A stretch of 64,000 nt of DNA from Pinibacter aurantiacus (GTDB lineage: Bacteria > Bacteroidota > Bacteroidia > Chitinophagales > Chitinophagaceae): positions 1 to 64,000 of the forward strand of contig NZ_JAHSPG010000015.1 of the NCBI RefSeq assembly GCF_019130065.1, in the 5' to 3' direction. Below, piece after piece: positions 56,341-64,000 of the stretch. The notes under the pieces were generated by a model. The model was not told the DNA's origin, did no database searches, and was given only the letters and a program-made list of their open reading frames with translations. The translations under genes were made by a program, and so were the position numbers. Every line of letters starts with the position of its first letter. Within the stretch, counting starts at the first letter, position 1.

Positions 56341-56954
56341 GCTACTGCTTTTTCTTTTGATTCAAGCGCAAATACTTCTTCCAGGTGTTTGCGATAAATT
56401 GCCATGTCACGCGCTACGTCTGCATTTTTCTCTACATCATGAAAGTGAAAACTTTTAAGCGGCTGCATACCTGTGAAAGCATTCATTCTGTGAAAGCCAA
56501 ACAGCGCACCTTCATCTACACTGTGTTCGTCAAAAAATTCCCCGGGCAAGGTGAAAGCCGTTTCAGGTGCGTTCCAGCTGGTGGTAAGCATATAAGTTCG
56601 TCCGTGTAGCATGCCGCCCGTTCCGTAGTTGATCTTTGGATTATCGGCAGAGCGTCCGTCGCTGCGGTAAATACCTTTCTGGTGACCGGCAGTAAACACT
56701 TCGTCGATATACTTTTTGAAGCCGTGTGGCAACTGAAACCACCATATGGGTGTGTGGTAGATCACCACATCTGCCCATGCAAAATTCTCTACTTCTTTCT
56801 TTGGATCGTAACCTTCAGCAATCACAGTTTCACGCACTTCCACATTTTCCTGCTCCTCAAAAAAAGAAAGCGTTTCCTTTGCAATGGTGTTGTTAAACTT
56901 CCCGCCAGAGTGGCCAAAGTTTTGTCCTGCGTTTATTATAAATATCTTTTTCAT
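56337..56954 (-). CDS. NAD(P)H:quinone oxidoreductase, MdaB-like flavoprotein
   Basis: A 205-residue flavodoxin-fold reductase: opening beta strand KKIFIINAGQNFGHSGGK with the flavin-phosphate loop, YHTPIWWFQLPHGFKKYIDEVF (flavin/quinone site) and GRTYMLTTSWNAPETAF. This matches MdaB, which reduces quinones by two electrons and limits redox cycling. First gene of the operon MdaB-ABM-AKR, divergent from a LysR regulator 100 bp away. Confidence 0.88.
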   Translation of the reverse strand: MKKIFIINAGQNFGHSGGKFNNTIAKETLSFFEEQENVEVRETVIAEGYDPKKEVENFAWADVVIYHTPIWWFQLPHGFKKYIDEVFTAGHQKGIYRSDGRSADNPKINYGTGGMLHGRTYMLTTSWNAPETAFTLPGEFFDEHSVDEGALFGFHRMNAFTGMQPLKSFHFHDVEKNADVARDMAIYRKHLEEVFALESKEKAVA

Positions 56955-57020
56955 TTTCTTTTAAGTTTTAAACCGGACACAAAATTATCTCCGCCAGCGT
57001 TATCATTAAAATAGCATGAT

Positions 57021-57036
57021 TTATACCTTTGTATAA
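57021..57036. promoter_or_regulatory. Probable LysR operator dyad between mdaB-like and lysR genes
   Basis: TTATAC-CTTT-GTATAA is a perfect 6-bp inverted repeat with the T-N11-A shape of LysR sites. It lies 18 bp before the lysR start within the 100-bp divergent region, so the regulator could control both directions. The binding claim is inference. Confidence 0.5.
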
Positions 57037-57054
57037 TTAAAATAATAGATCATT

Positions 57055-57957
57055 ATGGTAAACCTGGAATGGTACCGCACCTTTAAAGCGATATACAAAA
57101 CCGGAACACTCACCGGCGCTGCTGAAGCACTATTCGTTTCCCAGCCTGGCGTGAGCCTGCATTTGGGCTCGTTGGAAGCTTATGTCGGCTACAAACTATT
57201 TGATCGCACTGGACGAAAAATGATTCCCACAGAACGTGGCAAAGTTTTGTTCAATGCCATTTCAGAACCACTGGCGAAATTGGAAGATGTAGAGAAAAAT
57301 TTTCAAAAATCAATAGAGAAAACAACGCCCACCATCAGCGTTGGCATGTGTTTCGAAACTTTCCAGATAACGCTTGAGCAATACGTTTCATCGCTTCCGT
57401 TTAATCTTATCATTAGTTTTGGCGAGTATCCTGAAATGCTCGACCAATTGGATAAAGGCATTTTGGACCTGATTATTACGCCTAAAAAAGGAACGTCTGC
57501 AACCATAGAGCACGAAGCATTTTCGTCGGAAAACATTGTACTCGTGGGAGGAAAAGATGTTGATGTAAAAGCTTTTAAGAAGATCATCAAAAGCAAAAAC
57601 AAAGATCAGACAGAGCAATGGCTGAAGAAACAAAAATGGTACGGCACAACGGGAGACATGGAGCATCTGTTTCAATTCTGGGTATTGAATTTTGGCAAAA
57701 AACCGGCGTTTCGTCCCAACTACATCGTACCTAATCTTAACTCAATTGTGCGCTGCCTAAGCGGCGGCAATGGCCTTGCTGTTATTCCCGATTTTCTTTG
57801 CTATTCAGAAATAGAACGTGGCCAGATCCAGTTGATATGGGAAGGCGACACAAAACTTACGAACACCCTTTATTTTGGCACAAGAAAGAAAAATGTTCAC
57901 CAGCAGGAGATTGAACATATTAAGAAGTTGTTCAGGAAGGTGATGAGGAAGTTGTGA
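57055..57957 (+). CDS. LysR-family transcriptional regulator
   Basis: A 300-residue regulator. The N-terminal winged helix-turn-helix (about 1-60) shows LEWYRTFKAIYKTGTLTGAAEALFVSQPGVS, the usual LysR pattern, followed by the linker helix and a periplasmic-binding-protein-like effector domain (about 90-300). Divergent from the MdaB-ABM-AKR operon, it probably senses a quinone or electrophile and controls that operon (inference). Its TGA stop is directly followed by the left arm of a perfect 31-bp inverted repeat. Confidence 0.88.
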   Translation: MVNLEWYRTFKAIYKTGTLTGAAEALFVSQPGVSLHLGSLEAYVGYKLFDRTGRKMIPTERGKVLFNAISEPLAKLEDVEKNFQKSIEKTTPTISVGMCFETFQITLEQYVSSLPFNLIISFGEYPEMLDQLDKGILDLIITPKKGTSATIEHEAFSSENIVLVGGKDVDVKAFKKIIKSKNKDQTEQWLKKQKWYGTTGDMEHLFQFWVLNFGKKPAFRPNYIVPNLNSIVRCLSGGNGLAVIPDFLCYSEIERGQIQLIWEGDTKLTNTLYFGTRKKNVHQQEIEHIKKLFRKVMRKL

Positions 57958-58038
57958 GAGAGTTGAGAGTTGAGAATGGAGAGTTGAGAGTTATAATATC
58001 ACTCTCAACTCTCAACTCTCCATTCTCAACTCTCAACT
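57958..58038. repeat. Perfect inverted repeat (GAGAGTT words) between two convergent stops
   Basis: Arms 57961-57991 and 58008-58038 are perfectly complementary over 31 bp with a 16-bp spacer; the words are GAGAGTT, GAGAGTTGAG and GAGAATGG. It begins right after the LysR TGA and its right arm contains part of the TAG stop (58037-58039) of the opposite small gene. Confidence 0.92.
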
Positions 58039-58243
58039 AAAAAAAACCCAGTTGTTTAGGTTGACAAATTTCACCGTTGATGATTTCATACTCCTGGCCG
58101 GGTCTTGAAAGGGCCTTGCGAATCGCCTGCATCTGCGCATCTGAAGCCTCAAATTCTTTCAGAAACTTATTGCCCATTTCCCTGTCTTCCGCGCTTTGCG
58201 AAGCAAGCAATCCTTTTACCTTTTCGATCATTGATTTTGTCAA
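58037..58243 (-). CDS. Small protein of unknown function
   Basis: About 68 residues from MLTKSMIEKVKGLL (58243); an ATG at 58282 would add a hydrophobic MKKYLIFFFF start. The predicted protein is mostly helical with alternating charges (SAEDREMGNKFLKEFEASDAQMQAIRKAL) and a short tail QPKQLGFF. No family was recognised. Reading frame and codon use look genuine but a short protein without homologue evidence remains uncertain. Its stop lies in a repeat arm. Confidence 0.5.
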   Translation of the reverse strand: MTKSMIEKVKGLLASQSAEDREMGNKFLKEFEASDAQMQAIRKALSRPGQEYEIINGEICQPKQLGFF

Positions 58244-58438
58244 CATAGAAACAAAGAAAAAGAAAATCAGGTATTTTTTCAAGCTGACAATCTTTTCAAG
58301 GATGCCATGAATTTATCATGAACACTTTTACCAATCAAAAAAAATACCTAAGTTCACACTCTTACTACCTGATTCCTATCTATAACAGAGTATTAAAACA
58401 ACCAAAACGCCTGGAATTCGTCTGAGATCCTCATTGCC

Positions 58439-59218
58439 ATGAAAACATTTTTTTTAGCTATAACCCTGCTCTCGACAGTGGGACTTGCTGCGCAAAACAA
58501 ACTGCTGTTTGATACAAGCAAAGTCGATGCTCACACTAAACTAATCGGACGATATGATCAATTCGATAAACAAAAATCCTTCAGTTTTTTGAACTTCATT
58601 ATCGAGGATCCGGCCACCATAAAAAAAGTTCTTACTGCTTTGCCACTAGGTGCCGAAGAAAAAACAGATTATTCAAATCTGGATTTCAGGATTGACATCA
58701 TCCAAAACTTTCACAAAACGCAATCATGGATGATCAATCCAAATACGAACAGCATATTGTTCAACGACAGTTTATATGCATTCAACATAGATAAAGTGAA
58801 AGCACTGGCAGAAAAATATCCATTTGACTACAGGTTTGATGCGCTGCCATTCAATAACCAGGATCAATTCGATGAGTATTTGGCGAAGCAGGAAAAAGAC
58901 AAATTCTTTCTGTTTGCCTACGTCAGCTCTTTTGCGTTTGAGGGCACTTTCGAAATACAATTTCCCCGCAACCAAAAATTTCCGAACCCAACAGCCATCC
59001 ACGACTCTCTTGCGCCGCAAATTGAAAAATTTGTGCCCAAGGGCAAATACAGTATTTCATACATTCTGGACGAAAGAAATCTTGGGGACCCAACACAGTT
59101 TATCATAACGATTTATGGCAGCCGTAAACTTTATGATAAATTACGCGTGGAATATTTCCGGAACGAAAACTGGAAACAGAATGTAGCGAAGGGATATTTT
59201 TTTTACAGAACCAACTAA
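58439..59218 (+). CDS. Exported protein of unknown function
   Basis: A 259-residue protein with signal peptide (KTFFLAITLLSTVGLAAQ). The mature part has alternating charged and aromatic residues, no cysteine and no recognised domain. Segments such as FDYRFDALPFNNQDQFDEYLAK and FALPQ-like stretches do not match a family I can name. It is preceded by a 155-bp divergent region and followed by a repeat element. Probably periplasmic. Confidence 0.6.
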   Translation: MKTFFLAITLLSTVGLAAQNKLLFDTSKVDAHTKLIGRYDQFDKQKSFSFLNFIIEDPATIKKVLTALPLGAEEKTDYSNLDFRIDIIQNFHKTQSWMINPNTNSILFNDSLYAFNIDKVKALAEKYPFDYRFDALPFNNQDQFDEYLAKQEKDKFFLFAYVSSFAFEGTFEIQFPRNQKFPNPTAIHDSLAPQIEKFVPKGKYSISYILDERNLGDPTQFIITIYGSRKLYDKLRVEYFRNENWKQNVAKGYFFYRTN

Positions 59219-59257
59219 CACTTGACTGCAACATTGTCGATTGTCGACGTTTTCGAT

Positions 59258-59354
59258 TCACCACTAAGGCACTAAGGCCACTAAGCCTCACTAAGCTATT
59301 TTTACACACTCAACTTTTTAGTGAAACTTAGTTCTCTTAGTGTCTTAGTGGTTT
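59258..59354. repeat. Inverted-repeat element (CACTAAGG words) abutting the mscS stop
   Basis: The left arm 59258-59298 has CACTAAGG, CACTAAGG, CACTAAG and CACTAAGC words. The right arm 59316-59354 carries TTAGTG, TTAGTTCTCTTAGTG and TTAGTGG. The right arm runs into the TAA stop of the MscS gene (59354-59356). Confidence 0.85.
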
Positions 59355-61201
59355 TATTTTGGATCTTCTTTCCAGTACTGCTCGGGTATTGTAGTAGTGT
59401 TGCCATCACGTTGCGACCTGTAATGTGGCGACATAATCTCAACGCCTGCTTCGGCGCAGCAATCCTGAATATTTTGATGGAGCTGCGAATATATATTTGC
59501 GGACTCATTGGGACTTTTCGTGTAGGCATTGAGTTGATAGGAAACATAAAAATCATCAAGGCTCGTTTGCAGCACGAAGGGTGCAGGCTGCTTTAGAATT
59601 AAATCTGTTCTGTTGGCTGCTTCTATTAATGCATTTGTTACCTGTTTCCATGGCGTATCATACCCTATCGTAACAGTTGTATGCAGAATAAGGCCCGTAT
59701 CGGTTGCTTGTGTATTGCTGGAATAATTGATGGTACTGCTCGATAACACACTCGAATTGGGAATAGTAATATCTTCATTTTTGATGGTTCTGATGCGCGT
59801 TACAAGCATATTTTTTTCTATCACATCGCCGATCACATCACCAATCTGAACGCGATCGCCAAGTTTAAACGGTCGCATGTAGGTGATAACAAGTCCCGAT
59901 ACAATATTTGAAATGGCGCTGCTGGAACCCAATGACAGCAACACTCCTAAAAACACCGATACTCCCTGGAATGCCGGCGAATGAGAGCCCGGCAAATAAG
60001 GAAATATGATCACCAACATAAACGCGTACAATAAAAACCGGAGTATATTAAATGTAGGTTTTGCCCAGTCGCGATGAAATCCACTTAGTCGAATCTTCTC
60101 GTCCTCAATTTCCAACACAAAATACCTGATGATCTTGATGAGGTAATTAAACACGAAATAAATGACGAGTATTGTAAAGAGATCTGGCAGGAATCTAACG
60201 AAGGCGCGCCACAACGCTTTTGCAGGCGTCAATATCCAGCTTAGCAAGGTTTCAGTCCAACCCATGGTTGTAGGAAAGAGGCTGAAAAGAAATGAGAGAG
60301 ATGCGTATATCATCAACAGGATCAATCCTGCTTTTATAAATTTCAGCGAACGCAGAAAGAGACTTAAATGCTTCCGTTGAGAGATCAACTGGAATTTTCT
60401 AAATGTAATGCCCTTGAAAAATCTGTCGCGCCTCGCACGTGCATAGCCGGCAATTCTTCTAAAAAACAAGTTGATAAGTCTTATCAACAGCAACAGGGCA
60501 GCAAGAGTTCCAAGGGCCACCAGAATTCTTCTCAGGCGGTTTTTGAAACTGTATTCCTCCCTTTCCTTGTCGATCTCTTGGGCAATTATGGTCTTGTAGT
60601 GTTCTGCCAACTGTTGCTTGCTTTGACCGAACCACATTGCATCCAGATTGGAAACGGACAGAACGGTAATGTCATTGTAAACGATATCCAGATCTATTCC
60701 GTTGTTGACAATATTAAATGAATCCTTGTAGTAAAAAGGCAGTTCGTATATCTTTTTAATTTTTCCGGTGATCGCCTGTGTTCTTTCTTTTGTGCCGAAT
60801 GCGCCGATGCCGACATAAACGAGAAACAGCGTATCATCATGAAGCATAACCGGGTGGCCAGTTGTAATTTTTTTCAGAGAATCTATTGTTTTCAGTTCAC
60901 GTGCCCTTCGCAGTGAATCTTCAATAAGAATCTTGCCAATATTGGATTCCAGCGCCTTTCTTCTTTTATCGGGCTGGCTATCAAGAACATTTTTCCATTG
61001 CTCTTTTAGTACAGAGTCAAGCTGGTTTTGCTGTTGCTGTTTGATCAGTAATTGTTCTACATCAGTGCGGCGTATGGTATCAGCGTTTACACCGTTACTA
61101 TCTTTTTGTTGACAGAAAGCAATGCCAGCTGTCAAAACAAACAGCAAGAGGAAAGCGAGCAGTTTAACGGATGCACCCGCTTTGGGAATTAAGAGCGCCA
61201 T
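59354..61201 (-). CDS. Mechanosensitive ion channel (MscS family)
   Basis: About 615 residues from MALLIPKAGASVKLLAF at 61201 (an ATG at 61225 is possible). A signal-peptide-like start (ends FCQQ) precedes a periplasmic domain rich in charged helices (about 20-180), then several membrane segments (about 200-420). The MscS core is clear: GSSSAISNIVSGLVITYMRPFKLGDRVQIGDVIGDV and VTRIRTIKNEDITIPNSSVL, followed by the cytoplasmic vestibule. It releases solutes upon membrane tension. The large N-terminal part is typical of MscK/YnaI-like size variants. Confidence 0.9.
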   Translation of the reverse strand: MALLIPKAGASVKLLAFLLLFVLTAGIAFCQQKDSNGVNADTIRRTDVEQLLIKQQQQNQLDSVLKEQWKNVLDSQPDKRRKALESNIGKILIEDSLRRARELKTIDSLKKITTGHPVMLHDDTLFLVYVGIGAFGTKERTQAITGKIKKIYELPFYYKDSFNIVNNGIDLDIVYNDITVLSVSNLDAMWFGQSKQQLAEHYKTIIAQEIDKEREEYSFKNRLRRILVALGTLAALLLLIRLINLFFRRIAGYARARRDRFFKGITFRKFQLISQRKHLSLFLRSLKFIKAGLILLMIYASLSFLFSLFPTTMGWTETLLSWILTPAKALWRAFVRFLPDLFTILVIYFVFNYLIKIIRYFVLEIEDEKIRLSGFHRDWAKPTFNILRFLLYAFMLVIIFPYLPGSHSPAFQGVSVFLGVLLSLGSSSAISNIVSGLVITYMRPFKLGDRVQIGDVIGDVIEKNMLVTRIRTIKNEDITIPNSSVLSSSTINYSSNTQATDTGLILHTTVTIGYDTPWKQVTNALIEAANRTDLILKQPAPFVLQTSLDDFYVSYQLNAYTKSPNESANIYSQLHQNIQDCCAEAGVEIMSPHYRSQRDGNTTTIPEQYWKEDPK

Positions 61202-61390
61202 CCGGAAGTTTTTATCAAAAGGCATAAACTAACTATAGTATTCTAGCCAACAATTGAAGCGCATTATTGTTCAATAGGTTGCAAAACCGAATGCTGAAAA
61301 CAAGCGACTGTATTAGTCCTATACATTTTTCTATTTTCAGAAAATATTCTAAGTTCACTCAAAATAACTCCCTACAACAATACCTAAACC

Positions 61391-61984
61391 ATGCAGAAAC
61401 GTTTTTTAGCTTATCTTCTTTTTGGCATTGGCGTCATCACCGTTACATTTTTTAGACACTATTCGGGCGAAATCATCCCCTATCCGTTTTTATTCTGGCT
61501 GTCAGGATTCGCGCTGTTTGGCATTGGTGTATGGCTTCTTCGCAATACGCCTTCTGCTGCAGAAGAGAACATTCAAAAACGCCTGGCCGAAGCAGTTAGC
61601 GACCTAAAGGAAAACGGAGAGAAAATCCGAATAGACCTGACGGAATGCGAAGTCAAAGAACATAACTACATTGAGGAAAGAGAAAAGGAAAAAGGCCCCA
61701 ATGATCCGCTCTTTCTGGCAATAGAACAGAGCATTTATAGCGGAAACACCGGTACTGGTTTCGATAAGCCAAGTTTCGAGCAGGTACAAGTTAAACAAAC
61801 CGTCATTGTTTTTTCAAGATATAACAGCCGCACTGGACTTACAGATAAATTTGTAAGCAGGGTAATTCCGAAGGACAAGGTGAGTTTATCATTTTACCTC
61901 GATCAACAAAAACACACGTTTCTTTACGTAGACAAATCCAATCCCGCCCGCTATTATTTCGATCTTGATTTTTTGGTATCATAA
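61391..61984 (+). CDS. Membrane protein of unknown function
   Basis: A 197-residue protein with two N-terminal membrane helices (about 5-22 and 32-50: FLAYLLFGIGVITVTFF and FLFWLSGFALFGIGVWLL). A cytoplasmic or periplasmic region follows with conserved-looking EHNYIEEREKEKG and SRYNSRTGLTDKFVSRVI and YYFDLDFL. No named domain. It stands alone between the MscS gene (opposite strand) and the metalloprotease gene. Confidence 0.65.
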   Translation: MQKRFLAYLLFGIGVITVTFFRHYSGEIIPYPFLFWLSGFALFGIGVWLLRNTPSAAEENIQKRLAEAVSDLKENGEKIRIDLTECEVKEHNYIEEREKEKGPNDPLFLAIEQSIYSGNTGTGFDKPSFEQVQVKQTVIVFSRYNSRTGLTDKFVSRVIPKDKVSLSFYLDQQKHTFLYVDKSNPARYYFDLDFLVS

Positions 61985-62389
61985 AGCAGCACACTATTGA
62001 CCTTCGCCTGACATCCGCTCATTAACATCTTCTTTTTACCACCAAGGCTCGTCCCGAATGGATTCATCCGGAGGGCACTAAGCAACACCAAGCCACACTA
62101 AAAAGTGCCTGAATTTTACGCACCCCTTAGTGAAACTTAGTGCTCCTTAGTGCCTCAGTGGTTTAAATTCGAGACTTGCCCATAACCCAACTCCAAAAAA
62201 GTCAGATTGCTTTGACTGTCAAATGCCACTTTTGAAAATCTCTCCTATTTTTAAAAAGAACGGACTTATTAATAAACGCATATTTCCCCGCTCACGATAC
62301 ATTCGCCAACATTTATCAGCGCTTAAATAACATTAAACACTCCCCCGGAATCCTGGCCGTTCAGAACTTATTTATAAAACACTTATTGT
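61985..62389. other. Gene-free stretch with a CACTAAGG-family element
   Basis: No coding region. It contains the element at 62037-62165 and, after it, an A+T-rich region near 62330-62389 that may hold the promoter of the metalloprotease gene. Nothing else is seen. Confidence 0.55.
62037..62165. repeat. Inverted-repeat element (CACTAAGG words) with a nested palindrome
   Basis: Left-arm words (CACCAAGG, GCACTAAG, AACACCAAG and CACACTAA) span 62037-62104 and right-arm words TTAGTG, CTTAGTG and TTAGTGCC span 62127-62163. The left arm is split by an unrelated palindromic insert at about 62052-62072 (TCCCGAATG... CATCCGG). This looks like one element inserted in another. Confidence 0.7.
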
Positions 62390-64000
62390 ATGCCTGTTTT
62401 TTACAAAAGAATTATTGCTCCAATCATCATTATTGTATTAAGCACTTTGCAGTTTCATTTTTTGCAGGCGCAGGACATTTGCGGATTTGACAAATATCAA
62501 AATGACCTTATGAAGGATCCGCAGTATAAGGCTTTTGTGATGGAAAAAAATGCGCAAATGCAAACTTATATTGCAACACATCCCAACCTGAAAATATCCC
62601 AAAGAAGTGCGGGCCCGTTATATGTCATTCCGGTGGTCGTGCATATAGTTCACACTGGAGAAGCAATAGGCTCTCTTTACAACCCTGGCGACGATCAAAT
62701 AAAGGCAGCAATTGACTATCTCAATAGTGTTTACAATGGCTCTCTTCCAGGTATCGAAGGAGTTGGCGATGTGCAAATACAATTCGAACTTGCAAAAAGA
62801 AGCCCTGATTGTAATACGACAAACGGCATTGACAGAGTAAATGCGTCTTCCATACCGGATTATGCAACATATGGCGTAGTTCGCAACACAAGTTCCGGTG
62901 TACCAGCCAACCAGATAAAAGATTATTGCAGATGGAATACAGACAATTACTACAACATTTACGTTGTTAATAAAATTGACGGGAAAGACGGTACATCCGG
63001 CCAATATACCGGCGCATTTGCCGCGTTACCGTCGATCACCCCTGCATACGATGGCACGATAATACTCGCCAACGTTATGAGATCCGGCAACAAGGCATTG
63101 TCGCATGAAATAGGACATTCGCTTGACTTATATCACCCGTTTGAGGGCTCTTCACAATACAATCAATGCCCCGCAAATAATGATTGTACAAAGGATGGAG
63201 ACTTTATCTGTGATACTGATCCTATTACCTTTAATCAAAATAATGGGGTAATTGATTTTACGTGTCGTACAAACACTAATTCATGCACAGGCAAACCGTA
63301 TAGTATCAACACAGAGCACAACTTTATGAACTATACAAATTGTGCAACTCTTTTTACGGCAGATCAAAAAACCAGGATGCTGGCAGCCATGGCCACCTAC
63401 CCGACAAGAGCTAACCTGGTTGCTAAAACAAACATGGCGCTGGTTCCTACAAACGCAACTCCTGCCTGCACGCCAAAAATCAATTTTGAGATAAAGGAAA
63501 CATTGATACCGGAAGCGACATCTGCAACCCTCGACTGCAGAGGATATAAGGACTACACATTTAACATGAGCATAGGAAGTGCACCTGTAGGCGCTGATGC
63601 AGTTGTCCACCTAAATGTCTCCGGGACTGCCTATGCGAAAGCAGATTTTGATTTAACAACGAATGGCGACTTCAGCAATCCATCGACGGCACTTACATTT
63701 CCCGTTGGCTCAATAGCTGCACGATCCTTTACGGTAAGGGTGTATGATGACAAAGCAAATGAACCCACGGAGTCTGTTATTATTTCTTTTTCAGTATCTG
63801 GAAGCGGGGCTGTAAAAGGAGAACTGGCGCCAACGCTTACCATTAACATAGCAGATAATGACTCGCCGCCTATTATGCCGGGCACACCCGCCAGTTCTTC
63901 GATTGAAAACGGACTAACTTCCTTTGGCCTAAGAACATTCAATCAGACTACATACAGCAAGGTAAAATCACAACTGCTTTACACTGCCTCTGAGCTTACA
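62390..64000 (+). CDS. Secreted M43-family (pappalysin-like) metalloprotease, partial at window end
   Basis: The ORF opens at 62390 and runs through the window end (537 codons seen). Signal peptide about 1-27 (ends FLQAQ). The zinc motif HEIGHSLDLYH contains His239, Glu240, His243 and His249, followed by a Met-turn-like HNFMNYTNC at about 307. From about residue 355 a Calx-beta-like beta domain begins (ending ADNDSPP). Homologues often end in a T9SS sorting domain, which would lie beyond the window. It is probably secreted and acts on proteins outside the cell. Confidence 0.85.
   Translation, partial: MPVFYKRIIAPIIIIVLSTLQFHFLQAQDICGFDKYQNDLMKDPQYKAFVMEKNAQMQTYIATHPNLKISQRSAGPLYVIPVVVHIVHTGEAIGSLYNPGDDQIKAAIDYLNSVYNGSLPGIEGVGDVQIQFELAKRSPDCNTTNGIDRVNASSIPDYATYGVVRNTSSGVPANQIKDYCRWNTDNYYNIYVVNKIDGKDGTSGQYTGAFAALPSITPAYDGTIILANVMRSGNKALSHEIGHSLDLYHPFEGSSQYNQCPANNDCTKDGDFICDTDPITFNQNNGVIDFTCRTNTNSCTGKPYSINTEHNFMNYTNCATLFTADQKTRMLAAMATYPTRANLVAKTNMALVPTNATPACTPKINFEIKETLIPEATSATLDCRGYKDYTFNMSIGSAPVGADAVVHLNVSGTAYAKADFDLTTNGDFSNPSTALTFPVGSIAARSFTVRVYDDKANEPTESVIISFSVSGSGAVKGELAPTLTINIADNDSPPIMPGTPASSSIENGLTSFGLRTFNQTTYSKVKSQLLYTASELT

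Noticed and set aside
62618-63942. Minus-strand open frames opposite the metalloprotease
   Set aside because: The plus-strand frame has a signal peptide, HExxH zinc motif and Calx-beta-like domain and stays open to the window end; the minus frames have no motif.

Overview
The window looks like chromosome of a Bacteroidota bacterium, most likely a Chitinophagaceae-type member (inference). The signs are SusC/SusD transport with a FecR anti-sigma and ECF sigma pair, a type IX secretion C-terminal domain, STN-containing TonB receptors, a fused NuoCD subunit, and A+T-rich intergenic DNA with almost no Shine-Dalgarno signals. No rRNA, CRISPR array, transposase or phage gene was found.

Layout. 0.3-10.4 kb (minus strand): GAF-like protein, a metallophosphoesterase fused to an outer-membrane barrel, an SdiA-regulated-like lipoprotein, an HD-phosphohydrolase/PycTM-like membrane protein, a cytoplasmic DsbA-like protein and a YycJ-like metallo-beta-lactamase-fold hydrolase. 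10.6-15.2 kb: iron cassette of TonB siderophore receptor, AraC regulator and divergent siderophore-interacting flavoprotein. 15.3-28.0 kb (minus): two TlpA-like thioredoxins, an S9 dipeptidyl peptidase, SusD, SusC, FecR and ECF sigma factor, which reads as a regulated peptide-uptake locus. 28.1-28.7 kb: tRNA-Arg(UCU) plus three tRNA-like degenerate copies in a 139-bp tandem array, each with its own terminator. 28.8-31.7 kb (plus): uracil-DNA glycosylase, PlsC acyltransferase, a T9SS cargo protein. 31.7-48.1 kb (minus): a CBS-domain protein and complete complex I, nuoA-B-CD-E-F-G-H-I-J-K-L-M-N. 48.4-64 kb: DUF1254/DUF1214 lipoprotein; glycosylasparaginase and GH29 fucosidase (glycoprotein N-glycan breakdown); alpha/beta hydrolase; a quinone/aldehyde-stress operon (MdaB-like, ABM monooxygenase, aldo/keto reductase) with a divergent LysR regulator; a MscS channel; several unknowns; and a secreted M43 metalloprotease cut by the window end.

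The most unusual structure is intergenic. About 27 elements share one architecture: an inverted repeat whose arms are built from a short tandem word. The word differs between loci (CACTAAGG, CGCAAAGG, AGTAAAA, AATTAATA, AACTGAATA, GAGTGATGAGT, GAGAGTT, GTAGAGACAAGG and others). Nearly all have the purine-rich arm first on either strand, and most lie at or within a few bases of a stop codon. In at least nine genes the stop codon is inside the element. Eleven of thirteen junctions in the CBS-nuo cluster carry one, where nuo genes are normally tightly packed. I cannot name a described family that matches this; it is the best candidate here for something undescribed.
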